Source: Herpetosiphonaceae bacterium
Lineage (GTDB): Bacteria > Chloroflexota > Chloroflexia > Chloroflexales > Herpetosiphonaceae
Length of the DNA stretch: 64,000 nt
NCBI GenBank assembly: GCA_013538855.1
Contig: JABXJS010000182.1
Coordinates: 1 to 64,000 of the forward strand
Reading direction: 5' to 3'
The position numbers and the translations under genes are program-made. Each line of letters starts with the position of its first letter. Position 1 is the first letter of the stretch. The notes under the pieces were generated by a model. It saw only the letters and a program-made list of their open reading frames with translations. It was not told the DNA's origin and ran no database searches. Shown here in pieces: positions 45,566-54,130 of the stretch.

Positions 45566-45596
45566 CCATAGCTCGGCCCGCCAGCCATAGCTCGGC
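45566..45596. repeat. Twelve-base direct repeat upstream of the sugar-binding gene
   Basis: CCATAGCTCGGC occurs at 45566-45577 and 45585-45596, 19 bases apart, about 33 bases before the ATG at 45533. Two sites nearly two helical turns apart could bind a dimeric regulator. Confidence 0.4.
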
Positions 45597-45780
45597 CGCG
45601 CCGCGCGCGAGTTGGTGGCTGTACGTGTGGCCCCCACGCGGCCAAGCGGCCACGCACCCGCAGCCCTGGGCCATCGCCGCCCGCCTGCGCCCGTGCACGG
45701 CCTGGCCCTGCCGTCTGAGCCGCCTGCACCAACCACGAACGAGTCTTTAAACAATAGCGCCTACGGCCACATGCGTGTGA

Positions 45781-46508
45781 TCGTCAGGCCAATGATTGTG
45801 TTGATCAAAAAGCGCCGTGCTCGGCCGGAGGTCGGCGCGCAACCGCCTGCGCTGCTGCCAGCTCCCCGCTCTTTTCCCCCACGGCCAGCAGGCCGCGCCT
45901 AGCGCCAGCGTGCGACTGCCAGAGCAGTGCGCGAGCCACACACACAAAGCAACGCTACGCCACTGGCGTGTGGTCGTCAGGCCAGTGCTTCTGTTGATCA
46001 AAAAGCGCCGTGCTCGGCCGGAGGTCGGCGCGCAACCGCCTGCGCTGGTGCTCGGCGTGGCGCTCATTTGCGCAGGGCTGGGTGGCCGCGCCTAGCGCCA
46101 GCGTGCGACTGCCAGAGCAGTGCGCGAGCCACACACACAAAGCAACGCCCCGCCGCTGGCGTGTGGTCGTCAGGCCAGTGCTTCTGTTGATCAAAAAGCG
46201 CCGTGCTCGGCCGGAGGTCGGCGCGCGCCCGCCTGCGCTGGTGCTCGGCGCGGCGCTCATTTGCGCAGGGCTGGGTGGCCGCGCCGAGCGCCAGCGTGCG
46301 ACTGCCAGAGCAGTGCGCGAGCCACACACACAAAGAAACGCTACGCCACTGGCGTGTGGTCGTCAGGCCAGTGCTTCTGTTGATCAAAAAGCGTCGTGCT
46401 TGGCCGGAGGTCGGCGCGCAACCGCCTGCGCTGGTGCTAGCTCCCCCGCTCTTTTCCCCCACGGTCGGCAGGCCGCGCCTAGCGCCAGCGTGCGACTGCC
46501 AGAGCAGT
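45781..46508. repeat. 193-bp tandem repeat array, about 3.8 copies
   Basis: The marker TCGTCAGGCC recurs at 45781, 45974, 46167 and 46360, exactly 193 bases apart each time. Units share a hairpin part (GCGCCG...CGGCGC beside AAAAA) and ATTG/TTGATCAAAAAGC. They come in two versions: units 1 and 4 carry CGCTCTTTTCCCCCAC, units 2 and 3 carry CGCTCATTTGCGCAGG. On the minus strand each unit resembles an intrinsic terminator followed by TTTTT (45838-45807 and +193, +386, +579; the last stem is imperfect). As 193 is not a multiple of three, open frames crossing the array are not genes. The 45,597-45,780 stretch before it shows nothing recognisable. Confidence 0.9.
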
Positions 46509-46539
46509 GAGCTAGCGGCCGCAGGCGCAGGCGTCTAAA

Positions 46540-46575
46540 ACATAACAAGGCCACGTCGCGCCATACGACGTGGCC
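46540..46575 (-). terminator. Intrinsic terminator after the small membrane protein gene
   Basis: A perfect 10-bp stem (GGCCACGTCG, 46549-46558; CGACGTGGCC, 46566-46575) is followed on the minus strand by TTGTTATGTTTT. It ends the transcript of the gene stopping at 46591. Confidence 0.75.
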
Positions 46576-46590
46576 CCAGGCGCCAAGCGA

Positions 46591-46812
46591 CTAGCGCGAG
46601 CCGCGCATTCTGTACAGACTCTCGACGATGCCGCCGCCGATCATGGCGAAGCAGAACGGCGTGGCGCACCAGGCCAGCAGGCCCAGGCCAACCGGGTTGC
46701 CGTCGGCCGGGCCAAAGATGATGTACAGCTCAATCGGCAGCCAGGCGAGCGCCAGCAGGCCCAGGCCGATCAGCAGCAGCCGTGAGCGCAAGAAGAAGGA
46801 AAGCAGCGACAT
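46591..46812 (-). CDS. Small membrane protein with FGPxDGNPxGLGLLA motif (copy B)
   Basis: A 73-residue protein with two membrane helices separated by FGPADGNPVGLGLLA, nearly the same as in the gene just upstream. GGAGGCCCCT precedes the ATG at 46812; longer frames starting further upstream lack a binding site. The family is not recognised. The upstream flank, including ACACATCGGCA-type sequence, is also duplicated, so gene and promoter were copied together. Confidence 0.7.
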   Translation of the reverse strand: MSLLSFFLRSRLLLIGLGLLALAWLPIELYIIFGPADGNPVGLGLLAWCATPFCFAMIGGGIVESLYRMRGSR

Positions 46813-46852
46813 AGGGGCCTCCAGTGCGTAGAACAACGGACTGCTCCCAGCG

Positions 46853-46919
46853 TAGCACGGCCCGCCGCCGCTGGCGTGTACCGAACGATCAATGCCGATG
46901 TGTAAAAATCTGGTTGGGC
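46853..46919. repeat. Duplicated upstream flank (copy B)
   Basis: CGCCGCTGGCGTGTACCGAA and the following GATCANTGCCGATGTGTAAA, ending in AATCTGGTTGG, occur here and again at about 47241-47295. Each copy lies upstream of one of the two paralogous small genes and probably carries their shared promoter. Confidence 0.75.
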
Positions 46920-46980
46920 CGCGCTCAAAGAATATCAACCACGCTGCTGCGCACAACGGGGCGGCGCGCACTGCGCAGCG

Positions 46981-47190
46981 CTAGGGCCGGCGGCGCGACG
47001 GCAGCGTGCCCACGCCGATCAGCACTATACCGAGCAGCATGGACACAAACGCCAGCAGACCCAGGCCAATCGGGTTGCCGTCGGGCGGGCCAAAGACAAT
47101 GTACAGCGCCAGCGGCAGACAGCCAAGCACCAGCACAAGCAGACCAATCAGGGCGACAGGCGAGCGCACGATGCGCTGCAAAAGCGGCAT
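46981..47190 (-). CDS. Small membrane protein with FGPxDGNPxGLGLLA motif (copy A)
   Basis: A 69-residue paralogue of the downstream gene: two membrane helices with FGPPDGNPIGLGLLA between them, and a basic C-terminus (SRRRP). The ATG at 47190 aligns with the start of the other copy; GGAGCTGTCT precedes it. Conservation of the inter-helix loop, while the ends differ, suggests the loop is the functional part. No function is known. Confidence 0.7.
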   Translation of the reverse strand: MPLLQRIVRSPVALIGLLVLVLGCLPLALYIVFGPPDGNPIGLGLLAFVSMLLGIVLIGVGTLPSRRRP

Positions 47191-47298
47191 AGACAGCTCC
47201 AAATCGTTGCAAAAACAGGCTCCCCGTAGCGTAGCAAAGCTCGCCGCCGCTGGCGTGTACCGAACGATCACTGCCGATGTGTAAAAATCTGGTTGGTG

Positions 47299-48330
47299 CT
47301 AGATCACGCTGCGCCGATTGTCGAGGCGGTCGTAGCTGTCGCCAAACACGAGATTGCGCACGTTCTCGCTGGTCAAGAAGCTCAGCGGAAAGCCGGGCGT
47401 GAACTCGCTGATGCTGCCCAGGCGCGCCAGCTGCGCGTCATCGAGCGTGAAGTCGAGCACGCCCAGGTTATCGAGCACCTGCGCCTGCGTGCGCGCCCCC
47501 ACAATCGGAATCACGCCGGACTGCTGGCGCACCCAGCGCACGGCCACCTGCGCCGGCGAGCGGCCGAGCTCATCGGCGATCGAGCGCAGCTCCGCCGCAA
47601 TATTCTTCTGGCGCTCGGACGCCTCGTTGTAGCGCTTGGGCTGGTCGGAGTCATCGTTGTACTTGCCGGTCAGCACGCCGCCGCCGAGCAGGCCCCAGGC
47701 GGTGACGGCGATGTTGAGGCTGCGCGCCATCGGCAGCAGCTCGCGCTCTGGGTCGCGGCTGGCCAGGTTGTAGGGCAGCTGGGTGACGACAGGCCGGACC
47801 CAGCCGTAGCGCTCGGCCACGGCCACGGCGTAGGCGATCACCCAGGCCGGTGTGTCCGAGAGGCCCACGTAGAGCACCTTGCCGGCGCGCACGAGGTCGT
47901 CCATGGCGCGCAGCACCTCCTCGACGGGCGTGGTGAAGTCCCAGGCGTGCAGATAGAGGATGTCGATGTAGTCGGTGTTGAGGCGGCGCAGGCTGCTCTC
48001 GACGGTGCGGACCATGTTTTTGCGGCTGTTGCCGCCGTTGTTGACATCGTGCTGGTTGCCGGCCATCTGGCGCAGGGTGTACTTGGTGGCGACGACGAAC
48101 TGATCGCGGGCGCTGGCGATAAACTCGCCGACGAAGCGCTCGCTGGTGCCGTTGGTGTAGTTGCAGGCGGTGTCGATGAAGTTGCCGCCGGCCGCGACGA
48201 AGGCGTCAAAGATCGCGCGGCTGGTGTCCTTGTCCGCGCCCCAGCCCCAGTCGGTGCCAAACGTCATCGTGCCCAGCGCCAGCTCCGAGACGCGCAGCCC
48301 GCTGCTGCCCAGCAGAGTGTACCGCATCAT
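47299..48330 (-). CDS. Aldo/keto reductase
   Basis: A 343-residue NADPH-dependent oxidoreductase of the aldo/keto reductase fold, YajO/YghZ-like group. It opens with RYTLLGSSGLRVSELALGTM. The catalytic residues are visible as Asp and Tyr in FIDTACNYTNGTSE, Lys in VATKYTLRQ and His in YLHAWDF. The cofactor end has IPIVGARTQAQV. ATG 48330 has GGAG seven bases upstream; a long in-frame extension further upstream has no binding site and an unlikely sequence. Substrate unknown. Confidence 0.88.
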   Translation of the reverse strand: MMRYTLLGSSGLRVSELALGTMTFGTDWGWGADKDTSRAIFDAFVAAGGNFIDTACNYTNGTSERFVGEFIASARDQFVVATKYTLRQMAGNQHDVNNGGNSRKNMVRTVESSLRRLNTDYIDILYLHAWDFTTPVEEVLRAMDDLVRAGKVLYVGLSDTPAWVIAYAVAVAERYGWVRPVVTQLPYNLASRDPERELLPMARSLNIAVTAWGLLGGGVLTGKYNDDSDQPKRYNEASERQKNIAAELRSIADELGRSPAQVAVRWVRQQSGVIPIVGARTQAQVLDNLGVLDFTLDDAQLARLGSISEFTPGFPLSFLTSENVRNLVFGDSYDRLDNRRSVI

Positions 48331-48697
48331 AGCGTAGCTCCTTGTCCAAAACAGCATCACAGAAAGCCCCGTGCAGGGGCCGCACTCATCATGCACCAGC
48401 TTGGCGCGCCCGACAAGAGCCAAAATTGCTGCGCGGCTGTGGGTGCAAGGGAGGCAGCAAGGACTCTGGTGTGTGGTGCTAGCGCGGCTGACCATGGCAG
48501 CCGCGCCGGGGCGGCGCACGACCATGGCGTGCAGAGCGCGGAGCCATGACCGTGGCATGGCGCAGCCGACCTGCTGACCGTGGCAGCGGGGCGCAAACTA
48601 CGCCACCTGCTGCGGAGCGCCGCGCCAGTGTAGGAGCGCGGCCAAGGCGCAGAGCTGATGATCTATGCCTTGGCCGCACGCGCTCCAAGTGATCCGC
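48331..48697. other. Intergenic region with four GACCRTGGC sites
   Basis: GACCATGGC or GACCGTGGC occurs at about 48490, 48521, 48548 and 48576, roughly 28-31 bases apart, upstream of the aldo/keto reductase and downstream of the beta-helix protein gene. The regular spacing, close to three helical turns, is what repeated operators would show. No gene or strong terminator was seen. Confidence 0.45.
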
Positions 48698-51600
48698 CTA
48701 CGGGCGAGCGATGTAGGGCAGGTACAACGTGTAGCCTTGCACGGCAAATGTGGCCGTCACGCTGGTGGCCTGCTCCAGCGTCACCACGCATGCGCCCGTG
48801 CCAGAGCACGCGCCGCTCCAGCCGCTGAAGAGCGAGCCAGTGTCCGGCGTCGCCGTCAGCGTGATCACCGTGCCGTAGTCGAACAGCGCGCTGCACGTGC
48901 TGCCGCAGTCGATCCCGGCGGGTGCGCTCGTGACTATGCCTGCGCCGGTGCCGTCCGTCGTCACCGTCAGCGTGTGCTGCGTCAGCGTAAACGTCGCCGT
49001 CACGCTGGCCGCCTGCTCCAGCGGCACCACGCACGCGCCAGTGCCAGAGCACGCGCCGCTCCAGCCGCTGAAGATAGAGCCTGTGTCCGGCGTCGCCGTC
49101 AGCGTGATCACCGTGCCGTAGTCGAACAGCGCGCTGCACATGCTGCCGCAGTCGATACCGGCGGGCGCGCTCGTGACCGTGCCTGCGCCGGTGCCGTCCG
49201 TCGTCACCGTCAGCGTGTGCTGCGTCAGTGTAAACGTCGCCGTCACAGCTTCGGCCTGCTCCAGCGTCACCACGCATGCGCCCGTGCCGGAGCACGCGCC
49301 GCTCCAGCCGCTGAAGAGCGAGCCGACCTCGGCCACGGCTGTCAGTGTGATCACCGTGCCGTAGGTGAAGTCGGCGCTGCACATGCTGCCGCAGTCGATC
49401 CCGGCTGGGCTGCTGGTGACCGTGCCTGCGCCAGAGCCAGCGGTCGTCACGGCGAGCGTGTACTGCTCCAGCGTAAATGTCGCCGTCACGCTGGTGGCCT
49501 GATCGAGCGTGATCACACAGGCGCTGGTGCCTGTGCACGCCCCGCTCCAGCCTGTGAAGAGCGAGCCGACCTCGGCTACCGCCGTCAGCGTCACCACCGT
49601 GCTCGCCACAAAGTCCGCGCTGCACGTGCTGCCGCAGTCGATGCCAGCAGGTGTGCTCGTGACAGCGCCGCTGCCATTGCCTGCCAGCGCTACCGTCAGC
49701 GTGTAGGTCGGCAGATTCTCCAGGCTGAGCGCGGCTGAGGTATCAGCGCCGGCGGCCGCGAGAGCGACCGTATAGCTGCCAGGCGTCGCATTCGCCGTCA
49801 GCGTCTGCGTCACGCGCCCGGTCAGGTCGGTGGTGGCGGTAAAGACGGCCGGGCTAAGCCCAGCGGACGCGGCGGGGCTGCTGAAGGAAATCGGGATGGC
49901 ATCGAGGCCCACAGCGGGATCATTGGCGTTGTTGGGCGTGAGCGCCACCACCGCTGGCGCGGCAAAGTCGCTGCTGATCGCCGTGGCCTGGTGATCGCCG
50001 CTGAGCACCTGGACGCCGTAGCCGTGCGACTCGAACGCCCCCAAGTCGCAGGTATTGCTTGGCCGGGCCAAGCCGCGCTGATCGGTGGGCAGACAGAAGC
50101 CAGGCACAGCGCCGAGGCCCAGCGCCTGGCTGTCGAAGGCCAGGCCGTACACCAGCGTCGGCCCGCCGTAGGTGCCCAGCGCGGTCAGCGCCGCAGCGCC
50201 GGAGTAGGGCGCGCTACACGAGCCATCGCTCGTGAAGTAGCTGCTGCCGACAGTGATTATGTCATCGTTGAAGCAGTCGCCATTGGTGTTAGCGGCGATG
50301 AGGGTGTTGATCATGGTCAGCTGCCCGTTGTAGCTGTTGTAGATACCGCCGCTCGCCACTATCTCAGGCTCCGCATCGGTGTTGTTGGCGATGGTGACAT
50401 GGAGCAACGTCAGCGCCGACTCAACGTTCGTAATGCCGCCGCCATTGCTGTACGCCGTGTTCCCGCCAAAGGTCGAGTTAAACACCGCTGAAGGCGCTGC
50501 CGACGAGTTGAGCAGCCCGCCAGCGCTCATGGCGGTGTTGGACACCACGCTTGAGGCGCGCATCTGCATGCTGCCGCCGTTGCCGTTGAAGATCGCCCCG
50601 CCGGAATTGGCCTCATTGAGCATAAACGTGCTCGTAAACACCTGCAGGTCGCCCTCATTGTAGAGCGCGCCGCCATAGGTGATCGCCCCGCCTAGCACGG
50701 CCTGGTTATGGCGCATGGTAACATTGGCGAGGCGCAGCGCGCCCGCGTTATGGATGCCGCCGCCGCTGCCGCCGCTGCCGTCCACCACCGCCAGATTGGT
50801 CATGGTGACGACGCCGGTTGGCGCAATCATAAACGGGCGCACATCCCGCGAGCCGTCGCCCAGCGTATCGCCGCTGATCGCAATCGCGTGATCTTCACCG
50901 TCGATTGTCACGTTGGTGCTGATGGTGAGCGTGTCGCTCAGGTAGATCGTGTAGTCGGCGTCGAAGGTGATGCGGCCAGGGCTGCACAGCGCCGCCAGCG
51001 CCGCCCGCAGCGAGCCAGGGCCGCTCGCATTGGCGCTCGTCACCACCAGGTCATAGCCACAGTTGGTCAGCATAAATGTAGCGCTATCGCGGCCAATCTG
51101 CACCTGCACCGGGTAGCTGCCAGCGCTGCCATTGGCTGTGAGCGGCACGCTGGCCTGGCTGGAGCTGTCCAACGTGGCCGTGATCACTGGCTGCGCCAGG
51201 CTAGCGCCGCTCAGCGGCGCAGTGATGGTGATGACCTGGCCCTGCTGGGCGTCGCTGGCGGGCAGGCCGTCGTAGGCTACGCCCACCTGCAGCGGGGCAG
51301 CAAACGGCGTCGAGACAGCGGTTGTCTGCTGATTGCCGCCGATGATATTGATGGTGTACTCGTTCGACTCAAACGCGCCAAGGTCGCAATCCCCATTTTG
51401 CGGCCGCGCCACGCCGCGCTGATCGGTCGATGCACAGTAGCTTGGGTCGCCAACATTCAAGGCTTGGCTGCCTGGGGCCAGCGGGATAACCGGCGTTACG
51501 CCGCCGTACATGCCCAGGCTCAGCAGGCCCGGATCGCCAGTGAGCGCCGGGCTGCACGAGCCGTCGGACACCAGCGTCGCCAGCGTGCTGACATTGCCGC

Positions 51601-52456
51601 CGCAGGCTGCGGCCGCCGTGCCAGGATTGTCCCCGATCAGCGTGTTGCGCACCTGCGCACTGCCAGAGAAGGCATAGATCGCGTTGCCAGTGTTGGTGGC
51701 CGTGTTGCTGATAAAGGTCGAGTGCTCGATCTGCGTGGCCGCGCCGATCATAAAAACTGCGCCGCCGCTGCCGCCCTGGGCGTGGTTATCGTAGAACGTG
51801 CTGTTGCGAATGGTCATCGCCGCACGGTTCGAGATCGCGCCGCCGTTGATGCCGGCGGTGTTGGAGATGAACGCGCTGCGCTCGATCAGCGTGGTGCTGC
51901 CGGTGTTGCCAAACAGCGCGGCGGCCGAGCTATCGACAATATTGTTGGTAAACAGCGTCTCGAACACGGACACTGCGCCGTTGTTGATGATGCCGCCGCT
52001 CTGGTTCACGCGATAGCCGTCGCGCAAGGTCATGCGCGTGATCGTCAGCGCAGCGGTGGAATCGATGCTGATCAGCCCCACGTTGTTGCTGCCATCGTTG
52101 TTGGTGTCGCCGCTCAGCGTCACGCTGTTGCCGGTGCCGTCGATGGTGAGGTGCTTCCCCTGCACCGCCAGCTCCGCGCTAAGATAGATCGTATAGCTGG
52201 CGGCGAAGTTAATGATGCCATCATCGCAGACAGCGATGAGGCCATCGCGCAGCGAGCCAGTGCCGCTATCGGCCGCTGTTGTGACGGTATAAAAGGGGCT
52301 ACAGCCCTGCACTGCGGCAGCGTGGGCAGGCTGCGGCGCACGCGCCAGCACCTGCGCCGACGGCAGCGCCGTCCACGTCAGCAGCAGCACCAGCGTCAAA
52401 ACAGACAGCCAGCGCACACGGGAGACAGACGAACGCCGCCCAGGTTGATCAGGCAT
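48698..52456 (-). CDS. Secreted right-handed beta-helix protein with InlB-type repeats
   Basis: A 1252-residue secreted protein. The signal peptide (LSVLTLVLLLTWTALPSAQ) is followed by two blocks of beta-helix repeats rich in NNTA, GGAI and STF turns. Each block ends in a 'choice-of-anchor Q'-like segment (STDQRGVARPQNGDCDLGAF and PTDQRGLARPSNTCDLGAFE). An Ig-like part comes next. Four tandem repeats of 81 residues (about 917-1240) match divergent InlB B-repeats, each with CGSxC and GACxGTxAC. The protein ends in YTLYLPYIARP. AAGGAGTCATC precedes the ATG. A surface or matrix role is likely; no enzyme residues were identified. Confidence 0.85.
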   Translation of the reverse strand: MPDQPGRRSSVSRVRWLSVLTLVLLLTWTALPSAQVLARAPQPAHAAAVQGCSPFYTVTTAADSGTGSLRDGLIAVCDDGIINFAASYTIYLSAELAVQGKHLTIDGTGNSVTLSGDTNNDGSNNVGLISIDSTAALTITRMTLRDGYRVNQSGGIINNGAVSVFETLFTNNIVDSSAAALFGNTGSTTLIERSAFISNTAGINGGAISNRAAMTIRNSTFYDNHAQGGSGGAVFMIGAATQIEHSTFISNTATNTGNAIYAFSGSAQVRNTLIGDNPGTAAAACGGNVSTLATLVSDGSCSPALTGDPGLLSLGMYGGVTPVIPLAPGSQALNVGDPSYCASTDQRGVARPQNGDCDLGAFESNEYTINIIGGNQQTTAVSTPFAAPLQVGVAYDGLPASDAQQGQVITITAPLSGASLAQPVITATLDSSSQASVPLTANGSAGSYPVQVQIGRDSATFMLTNCGYDLVVTSANASGPGSLRAALAALCSPGRITFDADYTIYLSDTLTISTNVTIDGEDHAIAISGDTLGDGSRDVRPFMIAPTGVVTMTNLAVVDGSGGSGGGIHNAGALRLANVTMRHNQAVLGGAITYGGALYNEGDLQVFTSTFMLNEANSGGAIFNGNGGSMQMRASSVVSNTAMSAGGLLNSSAAPSAVFNSTFGGNTAYSNGGGITNVESALTLLHVTIANNTDAEPEIVASGGIYNSYNGQLTMINTLIAANTNGDCFNDDIITVGSSYFTSDGSCSAPYSGAAALTALGTYGGPTLVYGLAFDSQALGLGAVPGFCLPTDQRGLARPSNTCDLGAFESHGYGVQVLSGDHQATAISSDFAAPAVVALTPNNANDPAVGLDAIPISFSSPAASAGLSPAVFTATTDLTGRVTQTLTANATPGSYTVALAAAGADTSAALSLENLPTYTLTVALAGNGSGAVTSTPAGIDCGSTCSADFVASTVVTLTAVAEVGSLFTGWSGACTGTSACVITLDQATSVTATFTLEQYTLAVTTAGSGAGTVTSSPAGIDCGSMCSADFTYGTVITLTAVAEVGSLFSGWSGACSGTGACVVTLEQAEAVTATFTLTQHTLTVTTDGTGAGTVTSAPAGIDCGSMCSALFDYGTVITLTATPDTGSIFSGWSGACSGTGACVVPLEQAASVTATFTLTQHTLTVTTDGTGAGIVTSAPAGIDCGSTCSALFDYGTVITLTATPDTGSLFSGWSGACSGTGACVVTLEQATSVTATFAVQGYTLYLPYIARP
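48737..49708 (-). repeat. Four 243-bp coding repeats in the beta-helix protein gene
   Basis: Four units of 81 codons encode the InlB-type repeats. Three of them are nearly identical at the DNA level, including silent positions (for example CACCGTGCCGTAGTCGAACA), which implies recent duplication or gene conversion. Unit number could vary between strains. Confidence 0.85.
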
Positions 52457-52881
52457 GATGACTCCTTGTCGTAGATCGGGTAGGGATTCATCATAGCACA
52501 GCGGATGTGAATGTCCTATGCAGAAATACCGCGATTAGCCACAGATTTTTCAAAGCCAAGCGGCAATTATCAATCGCCGCCTGTAATTAAATTCATGCTG
52601 GATCTAGCGGATTGTCCGCACCTACGCACCCACGGGCACACGCAATTAAGCCCCTGCGGCCATCACACACCAGCCCGCAGAGGTTTGTATTGAAAATCGG
52701 CTGCTGCGCCATAGCAGCGTGCCAGCAGGTGCGGGGAGGAGGCTGCTAGGGCTACGCCACAAGCACACAGCGGTTGATAGGGGCAAAACACACATTCAGC
52801 AGCCTAGCCGATAGGGTCGCTCATACTCATAGTTGATTAAAACAGCGTTTGTGCTGCGCCAAGCGTGATTCAGGGCTAGAG
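52457..52881. other. Intergenic region, no gene recognised
   Basis: This 425-bp stretch separates two minus-strand genes and is poorer in GC than its surroundings. It contains the binding site and presumed promoter of the beta-helix gene. Near 52,834-52,850 a short stem (CAGC, loop, GCTG) followed on the minus strand by TTTTAAT may be a weak terminator for the methyltransferase gene. Nothing else stands out. Confidence 0.5.
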
Positions 52882-54081
52882 TCAGTGCTGCATAGCCAGA
52901 CTCTGTGCAGCAGCCAATGTGCTGTTCTGGAATGTAGCTATAGATATTTCCTGGCTTGAGAAAGATAGAGGATATTGCTGCTCAACCCGCTCCAGCAGCG
53001 GCTCTAGGGCGTGCTGGATGAGCCACTCGACGGCGGGGACGCACACGGCGTCGCCGAAGCCGTAGAGGTGGGCGTTGAGCGAGATCTCGGGGCTGATCGT
53101 CCAGTCCGGCGCGCCCATCAGGCGGGCGCACTCGCGCGGGGTGAGCAGGCGAGCATCGAGCTGGCCGTAGCCCATGCGCACCACGATCTGGCGGGCGGAG
53201 CCGCCCTTGGGGGTGCGCAGGCAGCCTGCGATGCCATCGAAGCGCAGCTCGGCGGTGGACTGCTTCTGGCCGTCGCGCTGGCGCATGCGTCGAAAGGCGC
53301 TGGCGTAGCTCCACGTCGGCTGCTGCACGAGATGGTCGATGACCTGGCGGTGGTGCTGGTGCGTCTGGCTGTAGAGGTAGCTGGAGCGCTCCTGCGGCCA
53401 CCACGCGGCGGACGCGTCGATGATGGCGGCGAGGTCGCACGGGCGCTGCGGCAGCTCCGGCAGGCGCGTGATCGCCCAGCGGAACGGGTGCGCTTGGATA
53501 AACTGGCGCAGCTTGAGCGGGCGGGCGGCGGTCGGCGCGGCGAGGTTGGCCTGCTGCTCGGCGGCAGCCTGCGCCTGCGGCAGCAGCGCGCCAACAATAA
53601 ACAGGCGCACGCGGCTCTGCGGCACAAAGTGAGCCGCGTCGATCTGCAGCAGATCAACGGCGTAGCCCAGGTCATTGAGCGCCTGCAGCGCCAGCCGAAT
53701 GTCAGCGCCACGGCCCGAGGTCAGAAAGCCCGCCACGTTCTCGAACAGCACCAGCGGCGGACGGCGCGCGCCAAGCTCGTCGAGCAGCCGCACCACCTCC
53801 CAGAATGTCGCGGAGCGCTGGCCAGCGAAGCCCTGGCGCGACCCGGCCAGCGAGGTGTCCACGCATGGAAACGAGGCGTGCAGCAGCGTGGCGCTGGGCA
53901 GCTCGGCGGCAGTGGTGGCGCGAATGTCCTGCTCGCGGTACACGTCGGCGGGAAAGTTGCAGGCGTAGATCGCGCGCTTCTCCGCGCTCCAGTCGAGGGC
54001 GCAGACCTCCTGCCAGCCCTGGTGCTCCAGCGCCAGCCGCACAAGGCCAATGCCAGCAAACAGATCGATGGCGGTGTGCAT
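52882..54081 (-). CDS. DNA cytosine-5 methyltransferase
   Basis: A 399-residue C5-cytosine methyltransferase with the motifs in order. Motif I is DLFAGIGLVRLALE (residues 6-19). The catalytic Cys is in ASFPCVDTSLAGSRQG (motif IV), ENV is in LFENVAGFLTS (VI), and QSRVRLF is motif VIII. A recognition region follows, then LTPRECARLMGAP (IX) and GFGDAVCVPAVEWL (X). ATG 54081 is preceded by GAGGAATACCAA. The same frame is open for about 190 codons further upstream, but that part only reads through GC-rich repeats. No restriction endonuclease gene is adjacent, so it looks like an orphan. Confidence 0.9.
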   Translation of the reverse strand: MHTAIDLFAGIGLVRLALEHQGWQEVCALDWSAEKRAIYACNFPADVYREQDIRATTAAELPSATLLHASFPCVDTSLAGSRQGFAGQRSATFWEVVRLLDELGARRPPLVLFENVAGFLTSGRGADIRLALQALNDLGYAVDLLQIDAAHFVPQSRVRLFIVGALLPQAQAAAEQQANLAAPTAARPLKLRQFIQAHPFRWAITRLPELPQRPCDLAAIIDASAAWWPQERSSYLYSQTHQHHRQVIDHLVQQPTWSYASAFRRMRQRDGQKQSTAELRFDGIAGCLRTPKGGSARQIVVRMGYGQLDARLLTPRECARLMGAPDWTISPEISLNAHLYGFGDAVCVPAVEWLIQHALEPLLERVEQQYPLSFSSQEISIATFQNSTLAAAQSLAMQH

Positions 54082-54130
54082 TTGGTATTCCTCAATGCTG
54101 CAAAAAAACCTTTTGAAAATTTGGGGTGGT

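Noticed and set aside
45781-46508. Small proteins encoded across the 193-bp repeats
   Set aside because: The unit length is not a multiple of three, so frames change between units. The open frames on both strands are by-products of base composition.
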